From contig NZ_JARWNX010000054.1 in assembly GCF_029868385.1 (NCBI RefSeq), forward strand, positions 124,001 through 188,000: a stretch of 64,000 bases of DNA, in the 5' to 3' direction. Below, one piece after another: positions 41,127 through 50,271 of the stretch. Within the stretch, counting starts at the first letter, position 1, and each line of letters starts with the position of its first letter. The position numbers and the translations under genes are program-made. The notes under the pieces are model-generated. The model was not told the origin of the DNA. It saw only the letters and a list, made by a program, of their open reading frames with translations, and made no database searches. The stretch is from Nocardia cyriacigeorgica (lineage in GTDB: Bacteria > Actinomycetota > Actinomycetes > Mycobacteriales > Mycobacteriaceae).

Positions 41127-42089
41127 TCAGGCCCAGAGCTGGCCGTCGAGACGTTCCTCGGCCTCTTCCAGTGTGCCGTCATAGGCGCCGGTCGACAGGT
41201 ACTTCCAGCCGCCGTCGGCCACGACGAACGCGATATCGGCCCTGGTACCGGCCTTGACCGCCTTACGCGCGACACCGAGCGCGGCATGCAGGATGGCGCC
41301 GGTGGAGATACCGGCGAAGATCCCCTCTTCGAGCACCAGTTCCCTGGTGCGGCGTACCGCGTCGTACGGTCCGACCGAGAAGCGGGTGGTGAGCACCGAC
41401 TCGTCGTACAGCTCGGGGATGAAGCCCTCATCGATATTGCGCAGCCCGTACACCAGCTCGCCGTAGCGCGGTTCGGCCGCGACGATCTCGATACTGGGCA
41501 CCTTCTCGCGCAGATAGCGGCCGACGCCCATCAGAGTGCCGGTGGTGCCGAGTCCCGCGACGAAATGGGTGATCTCGGGCAGATCGGCCAGGATCTCCGG
41601 GCCGGTGGTCTCGTAGTGCGCGAGCGCGTTGGCCGGGTTGCCGTACTGGTAGAGCATCACCCAGTCGGGATTTTCGGCGGCGATCTGCTTGGCCATGGCG
41701 ACGGCCTGGTTGGAACCGCCCGCCGCCGGTGAATCGATGATCCGCGCACCGAACATGGTGAGCAGCTGACGCCGCTCCACCGAGGTGTTCTCCGGCATCA
41801 CACACACCAGCTGATAGCCCTTGAGCTTGGCCGCCATGGCGAGCGAGATACCGGTATTACCGCTGGTCGGCTCCAGAATGGTGCAGCCGGGCCGCAGCAG
41901 ACCGTCGGCCTCGGCCTGTTCGATCATGCGCAGCGCCGGGCGGTCCTTGATCGATCCGGTGGGGTTGCGGTCCTCGAGTTTGGCCCACAGTCGCACCGGA
42001 TGCTCGCCCTCCCACTGCGGGGACAGCGTGCGCAAACCGACCAGCGGTGTGTCGCCCAGGGTGGCGATCAGCGATTCGTAACGCGCCAC
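41127..42089 (-). CDS. cysM: CysO-dependent cysteine synthase CysM
   Basis: 320 aa from GTG 42089, 7 bases after the cysO stop. PLP lysine is Lys48 in RNPTGSIKDRPA; the phosphate-binding region is EPTSGNTGISLAMAA and GLGTTGTLMGVGRYL. The C-terminal EERLDGQLWA tail is typical of the mycobacterial CysO-dependent type, which uses O-phosphoserine and thiocarboxylated CysO instead of O-acetylserine and sulfide. This route resists oxidative stress. Order mec-cysO-cysM is preserved. Confidence 0.97.
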   Translation of the reverse strand: MARYESLIATLGDTPLVGLRTLSPQWEGEHPVRLWAKLEDRNPTGSIKDRPALRMIEQAEADGLLRPGCTILEPTSGNTGISLAMAAKLKGYQLVCVMPENTSVERRQLLTMFGARIIDSPAAGGSNQAVAMAKQIAAENPDWVMLYQYGNPANALAHYETTGPEILADLPEITHFVAGLGTTGTLMGVGRYLREKVPSIEIVAAEPRYGELVYGLRNIDEGFIPELYDESVLTTRFSVGPYDAVRRTRELVLEEGIFAGISTGAILHAALGVARKAVKAGTRADIAFVVADGGWKYLSTGAYDGTLEEAEERLDGQLWA

Positions 42090-42096
42090 GAGGGAC

Positions 42097-42369
42097 CTAG
42101 CCTCCGGCGACGGCGGGCAGGATGGTGACGCTCGCGCCCTCGGGCACCTCCGCCGCCAGACCACCGGTGAACCGCACGTCCTCATCGTCGACGTAGATGT
42201 TGACGTAGCGGTTGAGCTTGCCGTCCGACAGCAGCCGCTCCTTGAGCCCCGAGAAGTTGGCGTCCAGGTCGTCGATCAACGCCGACAGCGTGGCACCCTC
42301 GGCCTCGACCCGCTTCTCACCTCCGGTCAGGGGGCGCATGATGGTCGGGATGGACACGGTTACCGGCAT
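42097..42369 (-). CDS. cysO: Sulfur-carrier protein CysO (ubiquitin-like)
   Basis: 90 aa. Ubiquitin-like beta-grasp protein (MPVTVSIPTIMRPLTGG, FSGLKERLLSDG, LNRYVNIYVDDEDVRFTGGL) ending in the diglycine AVAGG. The terminal Gly becomes a thiocarboxylate and donates sulfur to CysM. It lies between mec and cysM in one tight operon. Confidence 0.97.
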   Translation of the reverse strand: MPVTVSIPTIMRPLTGGEKRVEAEGATLSALIDDLDANFSGLKERLLSDGKLNRYVNIYVDDEDVRFTGGLAAEVPEGASVTILPAVAGG

Positions 42370-42408
42370 CGGGGAACTCCTCGGTTGACTAGCGGATGTC
42401 GTTGATGG

Positions 42409-42849
42409 TCAGTTGGTTTCGTAGCTGTCGACGATCTGCACCGGCTCTTCGGTGACCTCGCCGTCCAGGATCCGGTAACTGCGCAGCTCGTGCTGCTCGG
42501 GATCACGGGTGGAGACCAGTACGTAATGGGCGTCCGGTTCGGAGGCATACGACACGTCGGTGCGGCTCGGATAGGCCTCGGTCGCGGTGTGCGAGTGGTA
42601 GATCACCACCGGCACCTCGTCGGCGTCGTCCATCGCGCGCCACACCTTCAGCTGCTCACCCGAGTCGAAGCGGTAGAAGGTGGGTGAGCGCTCGGCATTG
42701 ATCATGGCCACGAAACGTTCCGGGCGATCCGAACCCTCCGGCCCCGCAATGACGCCGCACGCCTCGTCCGGGTGGTCGGCGCGAGCGTGCGCCACCATCG
42801 CATCGACGAGGTCGGCCCTGATCACGAGCACAATCGAACCCTTCCGCAT
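42409..42849 (-). CDS. mec: JAMM metallopeptidase Mec (cysteine-CysO hydrolase)
   Basis: 146 aa. JAMM motif complete: Glu29 in HPDEACG, His85 and His87 in YHSHTATEAYP, Ser95 and Asp98 in SRTD. It removes the cysteine that CysM adds to the CysO C-terminus, regenerating CysO. Nearly colinear with the mycobacterial protein. 39 bases separate it from cysO. Confidence 0.97.
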   Translation of the reverse strand: MRKGSIVLVIRADLVDAMVAHARADHPDEACGVIAGPEGSDRPERFVAMINAERSPTFYRFDSGEQLKVWRAMDDADEVPVVIYHSHTATEAYPSRTDVSYASEPDAHYVLVSTRDPEQHELRSYRILDGEVTEEPVQIVDSYETN

Positions 42850-43002
42850 ATCCGCACAGCCGTCACCGACCTGACACAGCCGACAACGAGTCAGGATATT
42901 CGGGTATTCCGGGCGGGCTGAATCTGCCTCCCGGCGGGGTAGGGAGCCGCGCGGCCGTCCGGCGCCGGGCTGGACGGACCCGGACGCGCGCCACCAGGCA
43001 GA

Positions 43003-44064
43003 TCAGTCCGAGAACAGCTCGCCGAACGACGGAATGCCCGCGACCGACCGGGCCGAGAGGATCGCGTCGACGATCGCACGTTCGACACAGACGGCGGCGG
43101 CGGTGCACAGCTGGTCGAGGACCAGGAGGTCGGTGGGGAAAGCCGGGGGCAGTGGTGGGGGTTCGGGTGCGGTGGCGGTGCCGGTGGCGAGGGCGAAGAT
43201 GGTGTCGCCGTCGAGCGGGGAATGCGCGGGGCGGATGGCCCGGGCGAGACCGTCGTGGGCGGTGGTGGCCAGGCGGCGGGCGCCGACGGTGTCCAGAGGT
43301 GCGTCGGTGGCGACGACGCCGATGGTCGTATTGAGGACCGTGCCCTTGACCGGCAGGGCGTTGGCGGCGGCGAGCTGTTCGGTGGTGGCCGGTGCGAGGC
43401 CGAAATGGTCGGGGCCGTCGGTGCCCGCGCCCCAGGGCAGACCGGTGCGCGGGTCGAAGACCGAGCCGACCGGATTGGCGACCATCAGTGCGGCGACCGT
43501 CATTCCGGCGGCCGGACCGTCGCCGAGCACGATGCTCGCGCTTCCGACACCGCCCTTGATCGCCCCCGCCCGCGCACCGACACCCGCACCGGCGGTACCG
43601 CGTTCGAAGTCGACGGCGGCGGTAGCGGCAGCACGGTAGCCGAACTCCGCGGTGGGCCGAATATTCCAGTCCCCCACCGGAAGATCGAAGATCACCGCCG
43701 CGGGCACGATCGGCACCACCCGACCGGGATCGGCCGGATCCATCGGAATCCCGGCCCCGTTCTCCTCCAGCCACCGCATCACCCCATCGGCCGCCGCGAG
43801 CCCATAGGCACTACCCCCGGTCAACAACACCGCATCCGCGCGCCGCACGGTATTCCCCGGATCCAGCACATCGGTTTCCCTCGTCCCCGGCCCACCCCCA
43901 CGCACATCCACCGCCGCAACGGCCCCACCCGGCACCCGAACCACCGTGCACCCCGTCGCCGCCCCGGACCCGACCGACGCGTCGTCATCGAGCACATGGT
44001 GATGCCCGACCAACACACCGGGCACATCCGTCAGCGAATCACGCGCGCCCGCCACCGCATTCAC
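43003..44064 (-). CDS. P1 (DmpA/S58-like) family peptidase
   Basis: 353 aa. N-terminal SLTDVPGVLVGHHHV, GCTVVRVPGGAVAAVDVRGG, LLTGGSAYGLAAADGVMRWL and the self-cleavage/catalytic region VLNTTIGVVATDAPLD, as in DmpA-type N-terminal-nucleophile hydrolases. Cleavage before a Thr would yield two chains. It corresponds to Rv1333 in order. Possibly an aminopeptidase on small or beta-amino peptides. The C-terminal Pro-rich patch (APEPPPLPPAFPT) is unusual. Confidence 0.92.
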   Translation of the reverse strand: MNAVAGARDSLTDVPGVLVGHHHVLDDDASVGSGAATGCTVVRVPGGAVAAVDVRGGGPGTRETDVLDPGNTVRRADAVLLTGGSAYGLAAADGVMRWLEENGAGIPMDPADPGRVVPIVPAAVIFDLPVGDWNIRPTAEFGYRAAATAAVDFERGTAGAGVGARAGAIKGGVGSASIVLGDGPAAGMTVAALMVANPVGSVFDPRTGLPWGAGTDGPDHFGLAPATTEQLAAANALPVKGTVLNTTIGVVATDAPLDTVGARRLATTAHDGLARAIRPAHSPLDGDTIFALATGTATAPEPPPLPPAFPTDLLVLDQLCTAAAVCVERAIVDAILSARSVAGIPSFGELFSD

Positions 44065-44327
44065 GAGAACTCCTTGTCGCCGGTCCTCCAGCCGACGCTA
44101 CCGCCCGGATCGGAGGAATGCCGCGAGCCACCGATCTCGTGCTCACCGGCCGCCACACGGCTGACGCGGGCCGTTCGGCCGCCGTCGCCAGCCGATTTCG
44201 CGCAGTTGTGCACGCGGTCGCGCATCAGCTCGGATCGGGATCGATGACCTCGGGATCGACGTCGAGGCGCTGTGCCTGGTGTGATCTCACGAATGCCGGA
44301 GCGTGCGCTGATGTCGAGCGGAACGTC

Positions 44328-44897
44328 CTACGGCGCCAATGCCTGGAGCAGCGAGTCCTGCATCCAGGTGAGCCAATGGTAGACGTCGAGGTGGGGGGCT
44401 CGGGGGTCGTCGGGGTCGAACTGTTCGGGGGTGTCGGCGTCGATGCCGAGGACCGCGCCGAGGGCGAGGCGGACGTCGGTGAGCGCGGTGAGCCAGGCGT
44501 CGGCTTGTTCGGGGGTGATGATGATGCGGCCGCCGTCGGTGGGGCAGGTGTCGAGGACGACGGCGCCCGCGGCGAGCTTCGCGTCGATGATCTCGGGTTC
44601 GTGCAGTCCGCGCAGGGCGCTGTTGAGGTCGGCGCGCTCGGCGTCGGGGGAACCCGGTTCGCTGCGATGGAAATCGGGCAGCAGACGCAGCAGGCGCGGG
44701 TCGTCGGGCGGGGTGGTGTTACCGGTGCGCAGGCCGGTGAGCGCCGCCAGATCGTCTTCGGGGGCCGAGGAGGCCCGCTCGGTGAGCAGACCGGTCACCG
44801 CACCGACCAGCGACCGCAGCACGCTCGCTTCTCTGGCGTCCATTTCGGATCGCAGTTTGAGACCGCCCAGCGAATTCTTCCGGCTCCACTTACGCAC
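44328..44897 (-). CDS. DUF2017 protein (Rv1332-like)
   Basis: 189 aa from GTG 44897 (MRKWSRKNSLGGLKLRS), chosen by family alignment; an upstream open frame overlaps clpS. Conserved blocks: REASVLRSLVGAVTGLL, LLRLLPDFHR, LHEPEIIDAK and HLDVYHWLTWMQDSLLQAL. DUF2017 is always found after clpS in actinobacteria, suggesting a link with Clp proteolysis. Function unproven. A 263-base gap upstream of P1 peptidase (44065-44327) holds nothing recognisable. Confidence 0.9.
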   Translation of the reverse strand: MRKWSRKNSLGGLKLRSEMDAREASVLRSLVGAVTGLLTERASSAPEDDLAALTGLRTGNTTPPDDPRLLRLLPDFHRSEPGSPDAERADLNSALRGLHEPEIIDAKLAAGAVVLDTCPTDGGRIIITPEQADAWLTALTDVRLALGAVLGIDADTPEQFDPDDPRAPHLDVYHWLTWMQDSLLQALAP

Positions 44898-44919
44898 GTC
44901 GCTACGGTAGCCGTCCGAG

Positions 44920-45282
44920 TCAGTCGTCTCGCTGCATGGTCGCCCACAGCCCCGCGGCGTGTAGCCGCCGGACATCCTGTTCCATTTTGTCCCGCGAGCC
45001 GGACGATACGACCGCCTTGCCCTCGTTGTGCACCTTGAGCATCAGCTCGGTCGCCTTGGCTTTGCTGTAGCCGAACAGCTTCTGGAAGATGTAGGCGACG
45101 TAGTGCATGAGGTTGACCGGGTCGTCCCAGACGACCGTGACCCACGGCCGGTCTTCCGCCTCCAGGATTTCGGTGTACTCCACCGCCTCGGGCGTCGCCT
45201 GCGCGGACAGCGTCGCGTTCGCGGCGGCGCCGACACTGGCCGCGTCCGTCCGATAGCGGGGTGCCGTATTGCACAAGGCCAT
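44920..45282 (-). CDS. clpS: ClpS adaptor of the ClpAP/ClpCP N-end rule pathway
   Basis: 120 aa from ATG 45282, apparently leaderless (TACCCT 7 bases upstream). A 40-residue extension precedes the ClpS core: RPWVTVVWDDPVNLMHYVAYIFQKLFGYSKAKATELMLKVHNEGKAVV. Asp/Asn and His residues for N-degron binding are present. It delivers N-end rule substrates to ClpC1-P1P2. It begins the long minus-strand run clpS to rdgB. Confidence 0.95.
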   Translation of the reverse strand: MALCNTAPRYRTDAASVGAAANATLSAQATPEAVEYTEILEAEDRPWVTVVWDDPVNLMHYVAYIFQKLFGYSKAKATELMLKVHNEGKAVVSSGSRDKMEQDVRRLHAAGLWATMQRDD

Positions 45283-45289
45283 AACGTCA

Positions 45290-45295
45290 AGGGTA
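45290..45295 (-). promoter_or_regulatory. -10 box of a leaderless clpS transcript
   Basis: TACCCT on the minus strand ends 7 bases before the clpS ATG. With a typical actinobacterial start site this mRNA would begin at or next to the start codon. Confidence 0.5.
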
Positions 45296-45431
45296 CGACG
45301 AGCACCTGAATACACAACACCCGAGCGTGCCCGATTCGGCCGTTTCGCCCCTGACCACGGCCCTTCGCGGCTTATGATGCACGGTCACCGTCGGCAGACG
45401 CTGGCGCCGACGGTGAGCGCATCGACCGCAT

Positions 45432-45437
45432 TACAGT
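45432..45437 (+). promoter_or_regulatory. -10 box of a leaderless pncB transcript
   Basis: TACAGT lies 6 bases before the GTG at 45444, the spacing expected when transcription starts on the start codon. No Shine-Dalgarno sequence is present. Confidence 0.55.
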
Positions 45438-45443
45438 GACAGC

Positions 45444-46754
45444 GTGGATCTCCGCGACGACGGCTTCAGCACCGCACTGCTGACCGATCAGTACGAACTG
45501 ACCATGCTCGCCGCCGCGCTGGCCGACGGTTCCGCGCACCGGCAGTGCACCTTCGAAGTGTTCGCCAGGCGATTGCCGCATGGGCGGCGCTACGGTGTCG
45601 TCGCTGGAACCGGACGCTTGCTCGAAGCCCTGGGGAACTTCCGTTTCGGCGCGGACGAGCTGGAGATCGTCGCCGGATTCCTCGATGACACCACCGTCGA
45701 CTGGTTGCGCGAATTCCGCTTCACCGGCGATATCGACGGCTACGCCGAGGGCGAACTGTATTTCCCCGGATCACCGATCCTGTCGGTGCGCGGCAGTTTC
45801 GCCGAATGCGTGCTGCTCGAAACACTCGCCCTGTCGATCCTCAACCACGACAGCGCCATCGCCTCCGCGGCCGCGCGCATGGTGAGTGCGGCGGCGCGGC
45901 GACGGATGATCGAGATGGGTTCGCGGCGCACCCACGAGCTGGCCGCGCCCGCCAGTGCCCGCGCCGCCTATCTGGCCGGATTCGACGCCACCTCGAACCT
46001 GGAAGCGGTGCGCCGCTTCGGTGTCCCCGGCGCGGGCACCAGCGCACACGCGTTCACCCTGCTGCACAGCGGTGCGGACGGTGCGCACGAGGCGGCCGCG
46101 TTCCGCAGCCAGATCGAGGCGCTCGGCATCGGCACCACCCTGCTGGTCGACACCTTCGACATCACCAAGGGCGTCGCCACCGCCATCGAGGTCGCCGGAC
46201 CGGAACTCGGCGGTGTGCGCATCGACTCGGGTGATCTGGGCGTGCTGGCCCGTCAGGTGCGCCATCAGCTCGACGATCTCGGTGCCACCGAGACCCGCAT
46301 CGTGGTGTCCGGCGATCTCGACGAGTACGCGATCGCCGCGCTGCGCGCCGAACCGGTGGATGTGTACGGCGTCGGCACCTCGCTGGTCACCGGCTCCGGT
46401 GCGCCGACGGCGGGGATGGTTTACAAGCTCGTCGAGGTGGACGGCGTCCCGGTCGCCAAACGCAGCAGCCACAAGGAGTCGCGCGGCGGCACCAAACGCG
46501 CGGTCAGGCTGGCCCGGCGCACCGGAACCATCGTCGAGGAGATCATCTATCCGGCGGCAGGCGAACGGCCCGCCGCGAATGGTTTCGAGATGCGCGAACT
46601 GCTGGTGCCGATGGTCCGCGAGGGCAAGATCCTCGACCAGCCGACCCTGCCGGAAAGCCGCGACCTCGTCGCCCAGGGCCTGATCGCCCTCCCCTGGGAA
46701 GGCCTCAAACTCTCCGCCGGCGACCCCGCCATCCCCACCACCTTCCTCCCCTGA
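45444..46754 (+). CDS. pncB: Nicotinate phosphoribosyltransferase
   Basis: 436 aa from GTG 45444. Begins LLTDQYELTMLAAALADG; typical blocks include FEVFARRLPHGRRYGVVAG, GSRRTHELAAPASARAAYLAGFDATSN (with the catalytic His region), LLVDTFDITKGVATAI and GVRIDSGDLGVLARQVR. It converts nicotinate and PRPP to nicotinate mononucleotide in NAD salvage. The nicotinamidase gene follows after 94 bases, so both salvage steps may be cotranscribed. Confidence 0.96.
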   Translation: MDLRDDGFSTALLTDQYELTMLAAALADGSAHRQCTFEVFARRLPHGRRYGVVAGTGRLLEALGNFRFGADELEIVAGFLDDTTVDWLREFRFTGDIDGYAEGELYFPGSPILSVRGSFAECVLLETLALSILNHDSAIASAAARMVSAAARRRMIEMGSRRTHELAAPASARAAYLAGFDATSNLEAVRRFGVPGAGTSAHAFTLLHSGADGAHEAAAFRSQIEALGIGTTLLVDTFDITKGVATAIEVAGPELGGVRIDSGDLGVLARQVRHQLDDLGATETRIVVSGDLDEYAIAALRAEPVDVYGVGTSLVTGSGAPTAGMVYKLVEVDGVPVAKRSSHKESRGGTKRAVRLARRTGTIVEEIIYPAAGERPAANGFEMRELLVPMVREGKILDQPTLPESRDLVAQGLIALPWEGLKLSAGDPAIPTTFLP

Positions 46755-46848
46755 CGACGAGTGGCACCTGACTGCGGCGCCTACTCGGGCGAAATGCCGC
46801 AGCCGGGTACCACTCGCCGCCCGGAGATGGGGGAGGGAGAATGGGGTC

Positions 46849-47421
46849 ATGGGGCGAGCTCTGGTGATCGTGGATGTGCAGAACGATTTCTGCGAGGGTG
46901 GGGCGCTGGCCGTCACGGGCGGGGCGCAGGTGGCGGAGCGGATCAGCGGGTATGTGCGGGAACGCGGCGGTGCGTACGCGGCGGTGGTCGCCACGCGCGA
47001 TTTCCATATCGATCCTGGTGCGCACTTCTCCGAGCAGCCCGATTTCGTGGACAGTTGGCCGCCGCACTGCCGGGTCGGTACTTCCGGCGCGGACTTCCAC
47101 CCGAACCTCGATACCGCGCCCGTGCAGGAGGTGTTCTCCAAGGGCGCCTACACCGCGGCCTACTCCGGGTTCGAAGGTTCGGCCGAGGATGGGACGACGC
47201 TGACCGACTGGTTGACGGCGCGCGATATCGACGCGGTGGACGTCGTCGGGATCGCCACCGATCACTGTGTACGCGCCACCGCACTGGATGCGGCGGCCGC
47301 CGGGTTCGGCACCCGGATCCTGCTCGGGCTCACCGCCGGAGTCGCACCGGAAACCATCGAGAAGGCGCTGCAACAATTGCGCGGGGCCGGGATCGAACTC
47401 GAGGGCGCGCTCGACGGCTGA
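46849..47421 (+). CDS. pncA: Nicotinamidase (pyrazinamidase) PncA
   Basis: 190 aa. Catalytic triad Asp9 (VIVDVQNDF), Lys98 (SKGAYTAAYSGFEG) and Cys140 (GIATDHCVRATALDA). Metal ligands Asp51, His53, His59 and His73 (TRDFHIDPGAHF, SWPPHCRVG). It hydrolyses nicotinamide to nicotinate, feeding pncB just upstream, and would also activate pyrazinamide. In Mtb pncA is elsewhere. Confidence 0.96.
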   Translation: MGRALVIVDVQNDFCEGGALAVTGGAQVAERISGYVRERGGAYAAVVATRDFHIDPGAHFSEQPDFVDSWPPHCRVGTSGADFHPNLDTAPVQEVFSKGAYTAAYSGFEGSAEDGTTLTDWLTARDIDAVDVVGIATDHCVRATALDAAAAGFGTRILLGLTAGVAPETIEKALQQLRGAGIELEGALDG

Positions 47422-47702
47422 GCCGCAGCTCCCCACCGATCCACCGGGTCCCGAACCGCTCCCGGCCACCGACTCTCGCCGCACGGCGAACGACACCATA
47501 TGTGCGGGGCGCGCAGTCGCTGCGTCTTCATTTCGATACCGAAACCACACCGCACCCGGTAGACAGGGCAGCCGGTCGGTGGCGGCGGGCGCACAGGTGG
47601 GCGGCGACGCCGCAAGCGATGGCGATGGGGCGGCAGCAGCGGGTAATCGCCAACTGCGCGACCCCGCCCGCCGACCGCACGGTGGTTGTCGGTGGGGCGC
47701 AG

Positions 47703-47708
47703 TAGGCT
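47703..47708 (+). promoter_or_regulatory. -10 box of a leaderless dinG transcript
   Basis: TAGGCT lies 6 bases before GTG 47715 with no Shine-Dalgarno sequence between. The 293 bases from 47422 to here carry no gene. Confidence 0.5.
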
Positions 47709-47714
47709 GCCTGG

Positions 47715-49763
47715 GTGCCCGAACTTCCGCCCGTCCCGGCCCTGTTGTCGACTGCTGTCACCGCGCTGGGCGGTAAGGAACGGCCGGGTCAGGTGTCGAT
47801 GGCCGCCGCGGTCGATCACGCCATCGACACCAAGGAGCATCTGGCGGTGCAGGCGGGCACGGGCACCGGCAAATCGCTGGCCTATCTGGTCCCCAGCCTG
47901 CGACACGCGGTGCGCACCGGACGCACGGTGGTGGTGTCCACGGCGACGATCGCACTGCAACGTCAGCTGGTCGATCGTGATCTCCCCCGGCTCGCCGACG
48001 CACTCGGTAAACCGCTGGGCCGCGTCCCGCAGTTCGCGATCCTCAAGGGCCGCAACAACTATCTGTGCCTGAACAAGATCAACAGTGCGATCCCGGAGGA
48101 ACCGGCCGAGGCCGAACTCTTCGACGCGTTCGCGGTCTCGCGGCTCGGCCGTGAAGTGCAGCGGCTCAACGAATGGGCTTCTGATACCGAGACCGGCGAC
48201 CGCGACGATCTCACCCCCGGCGTCTCCGACCGGGCCTGGCGTCAGGTCAGCGTCTCCTCGCGCGAATGCCTCGGCAAGACCCGCTGCCCGTTCGGTCAGG
48301 ATTGTTTCGCCGAACGCGCCAGGGCCGAATCCGCGCAGGCCGATGTCGTGGTGACCAACCACGCCCTGCTGGCCATCGACGCGATCAGCGGTATCCAGGT
48401 GCTGCCCGAACACGATGTGGTGGTGGTGGACGAGGCGCACGAACTGGTCGACAGGGTCACCGGTGTCGCCACGGCCGAACTGTCGGCCACCGCGATCACC
48501 GCGGCGGCCCGCCGCTGCACCAAGCTCATCGATGAACAAGAGGTGGACCGGCTCGAAGCCGCCGGTGATGCCCTGCACGCCGCGCTCGACGATCTCGGCC
48601 CGAGCCGCTGGGACGCCCTGCCCGACGGGATCGCCCCGGTGCTCGCGCTGGTCCGTGACGCCGCATGGAATGCGCACACCGCCCTCGCGCCGCAGGGCGG
48701 CACCACCGCGCAGGGCGATGCCGATACCGCCGCCGCCCGCACCCGCGCCGTGGCCGCTGTCGAAGAGGTGCACGACGCCGCCGTCCGCGCCCTCACCGCC
48801 TTCGACGAACCCGATCCGGCGGCCCGCCGCGATGTGGTGTGGCTGGCCGCCGACGAACTGCGCGGTGTCACCCGCCGCACCTTGCGGATGGCGCCGCTCT
48901 CGGTGGGCGGCCTGCTGCGCAGCCGGTTGTTCGGCGCGTCGACCGTGGTGCTGACCTCGGCGACGCTACAGATCGGCGGCTCCTTCGACGGTCTGGCCAT
49001 CACCTGGGGGCTGCCCGCACAATCGACGAGCCGCACCGACGCCGCGACCGCCAATGGCGCCGAGGCGCCGTCGGACAACGAGACGATGCGCTGGACCTCC
49101 CTCGATGTCGGTTCACCGTTCGATCACGCCAAGTCCGGCATCCTGTACGTCGCAAAACATCTGCCCGCGCCCGGCCGCGACGGCCTGTCCCCCGCCTACC
49201 TCGACGAGATCGAGCGGCTGATCACCGCGGCGGGTGGGCGCACGCTCGGACTGTTCTCGTCCATGCGCGCCGCCAAAGCGGCCACCGAAGCGCTGCGCAA
49301 CCGCCTGGACACGCCGGTGCTGTGTCAGGGTGAGGATTCCACCGGCGCACTGGTGCGCAAGTTCGCCGATGATCCGGAGACCTCGCTGTTCGGGACGCTT
49401 TCACTCTGGCAGGGCGTCGATGTGCCCGGTCCGTCGTTGAGTCTGGTGATCCTGGACCGCATCCCGTTCCCCCGCCCCGACGACCCGCTGCTCACCGCGC
49501 GGCAGCGGGCGGTCGAATCGCGCGGCGGCAACGGCTTCATGTCCGTCGCCGCCAGTCACGCCGCCCTGCTGCTGGCCCAGGGCACCGGACGCCTGCTGCG
49601 CAGCGTCGACGACCGCGGCGTGGTCGCCGTCCTCGACTCCCGCCTCGCCACCGCCCGCTACGGCGGCTACCTGCGTGCCTCACTGCCGCCGTATTGGGAG
49701 ACCAGCGATCCCGAGGTGGTCACGAAGGCTTTGCAGCGACTCACAGCCGCCGCGAAAGTCTGA
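47715..49763 (+). CDS. dinG: DinG/XPD-family iron-sulfur DNA helicase
   Basis: 682 aa from GTG 47715. Walker A AGTGTGKSLAY near residue 48 and DEAH box VVVDEAHELVD. Four cysteines for the Fe-S cluster: one in NYLCLNK and three in RECLGKTRCPFGQDCFAE. C-terminal helicase motifs include GLFSSMRAAKAAT, LSLWQGVDVPG and QGTGRLLRS. It unwinds DNA 5'-3' during repair. Position before glgP fits Rv1329c. Confidence 0.96.
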   Translation: MPELPPVPALLSTAVTALGGKERPGQVSMAAAVDHAIDTKEHLAVQAGTGTGKSLAYLVPSLRHAVRTGRTVVVSTATIALQRQLVDRDLPRLADALGKPLGRVPQFAILKGRNNYLCLNKINSAIPEEPAEAELFDAFAVSRLGREVQRLNEWASDTETGDRDDLTPGVSDRAWRQVSVSSRECLGKTRCPFGQDCFAERARAESAQADVVVTNHALLAIDAISGIQVLPEHDVVVVDEAHELVDRVTGVATAELSATAITAAARRCTKLIDEQEVDRLEAAGDALHAALDDLGPSRWDALPDGIAPVLALVRDAAWNAHTALAPQGGTTAQGDADTAAARTRAVAAVEEVHDAAVRALTAFDEPDPAARRDVVWLAADELRGVTRRTLRMAPLSVGGLLRSRLFGASTVVLTSATLQIGGSFDGLAITWGLPAQSTSRTDAATANGAEAPSDNETMRWTSLDVGSPFDHAKSGILYVAKHLPAPGRDGLSPAYLDEIERLITAAGGRTLGLFSSMRAAKAATEALRNRLDTPVLCQGEDSTGALVRKFADDPETSLFGTLSLWQGVDVPGPSLSLVILDRIPFPRPDDPLLTARQRAVESRGGNGFMSVAASHAALLLAQGTGRLLRSVDDRGVVAVLDSRLATARYGGYLRASLPPYWETSDPEVVTKALQRLTAAAKV

Positions 49764-49785
49764 ACCGCACCCCTCGCCGCGCGCA

Positions 49786-50181
49786 TCAATCCCGCACGGC
49801 AACCGCATCCACCTCGAACAGCATGCCCGGCAATGCGAGAGCCGCGACACCGGTCAACGTCTGAGTCGGCGGCTGTCCACCCCAGATGTCGGCGACCTTC
49901 TGACCGATCACCGCCAGTTTCGGCAGATCATGGTCGACGATATGGGTGCGCAGCTGGGCGACGTCGGCGTAATCGAGGCCCTGTGAGCGCAGGGCGATAC
50001 CGAGGTTGGCGAAGGCACGATCCACCTGGGTCGCGAAATCCTCGCTGGTGGTGTGGCCTTCGGCGTCGGAATCGTATTGGCCCGCGATGAAAACCAGTTC
50101 GCCGCGCACCCGCGCCACATGGCTGTAGCCGAAACCGGTCGGGTCGTGCAGGCCATCGGGGTTGCTGATCTCGATCGTCAT
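49786..50181 (-). CDS. Rid-family (YjgF/YER057c/UK114) protein without the RidA arginine
   Basis: 131 aa from ATG 50181 (AAGGAG upstream). Family features: HVARVRGELVFIAGQYDSDAEG, ALRSQGLDYADVAQLRTHIVD and LPGMLFEVDAVAV. Where true RidA enzymes have an Arg that binds the imine carboxylate, this reads PPTQTLTGV, so imine deamination of the classical kind is doubtful; it falls among the Rid1-7-like groups. The gene is convergent with dinG, 22 bases between stops. Confidence 0.88.
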   Translation of the reverse strand: MTIEISNPDGLHDPTGFGYSHVARVRGELVFIAGQYDSDAEGHTTSEDFATQVDRAFANLGIALRSQGLDYADVAQLRTHIVDHDLPKLAVIGQKVADIWGGQPPTQTLTGVAALALPGMLFEVDAVAVRD

Positions 50182-50271
50182 CGTCGTCTCCTTCGTCGTA
50201 TGTGATGTCGACGTGGAGTTGACGACGCGACGCGACCGAGTGTGACATCGGTGCGTCGCGGACCCGCTGCA

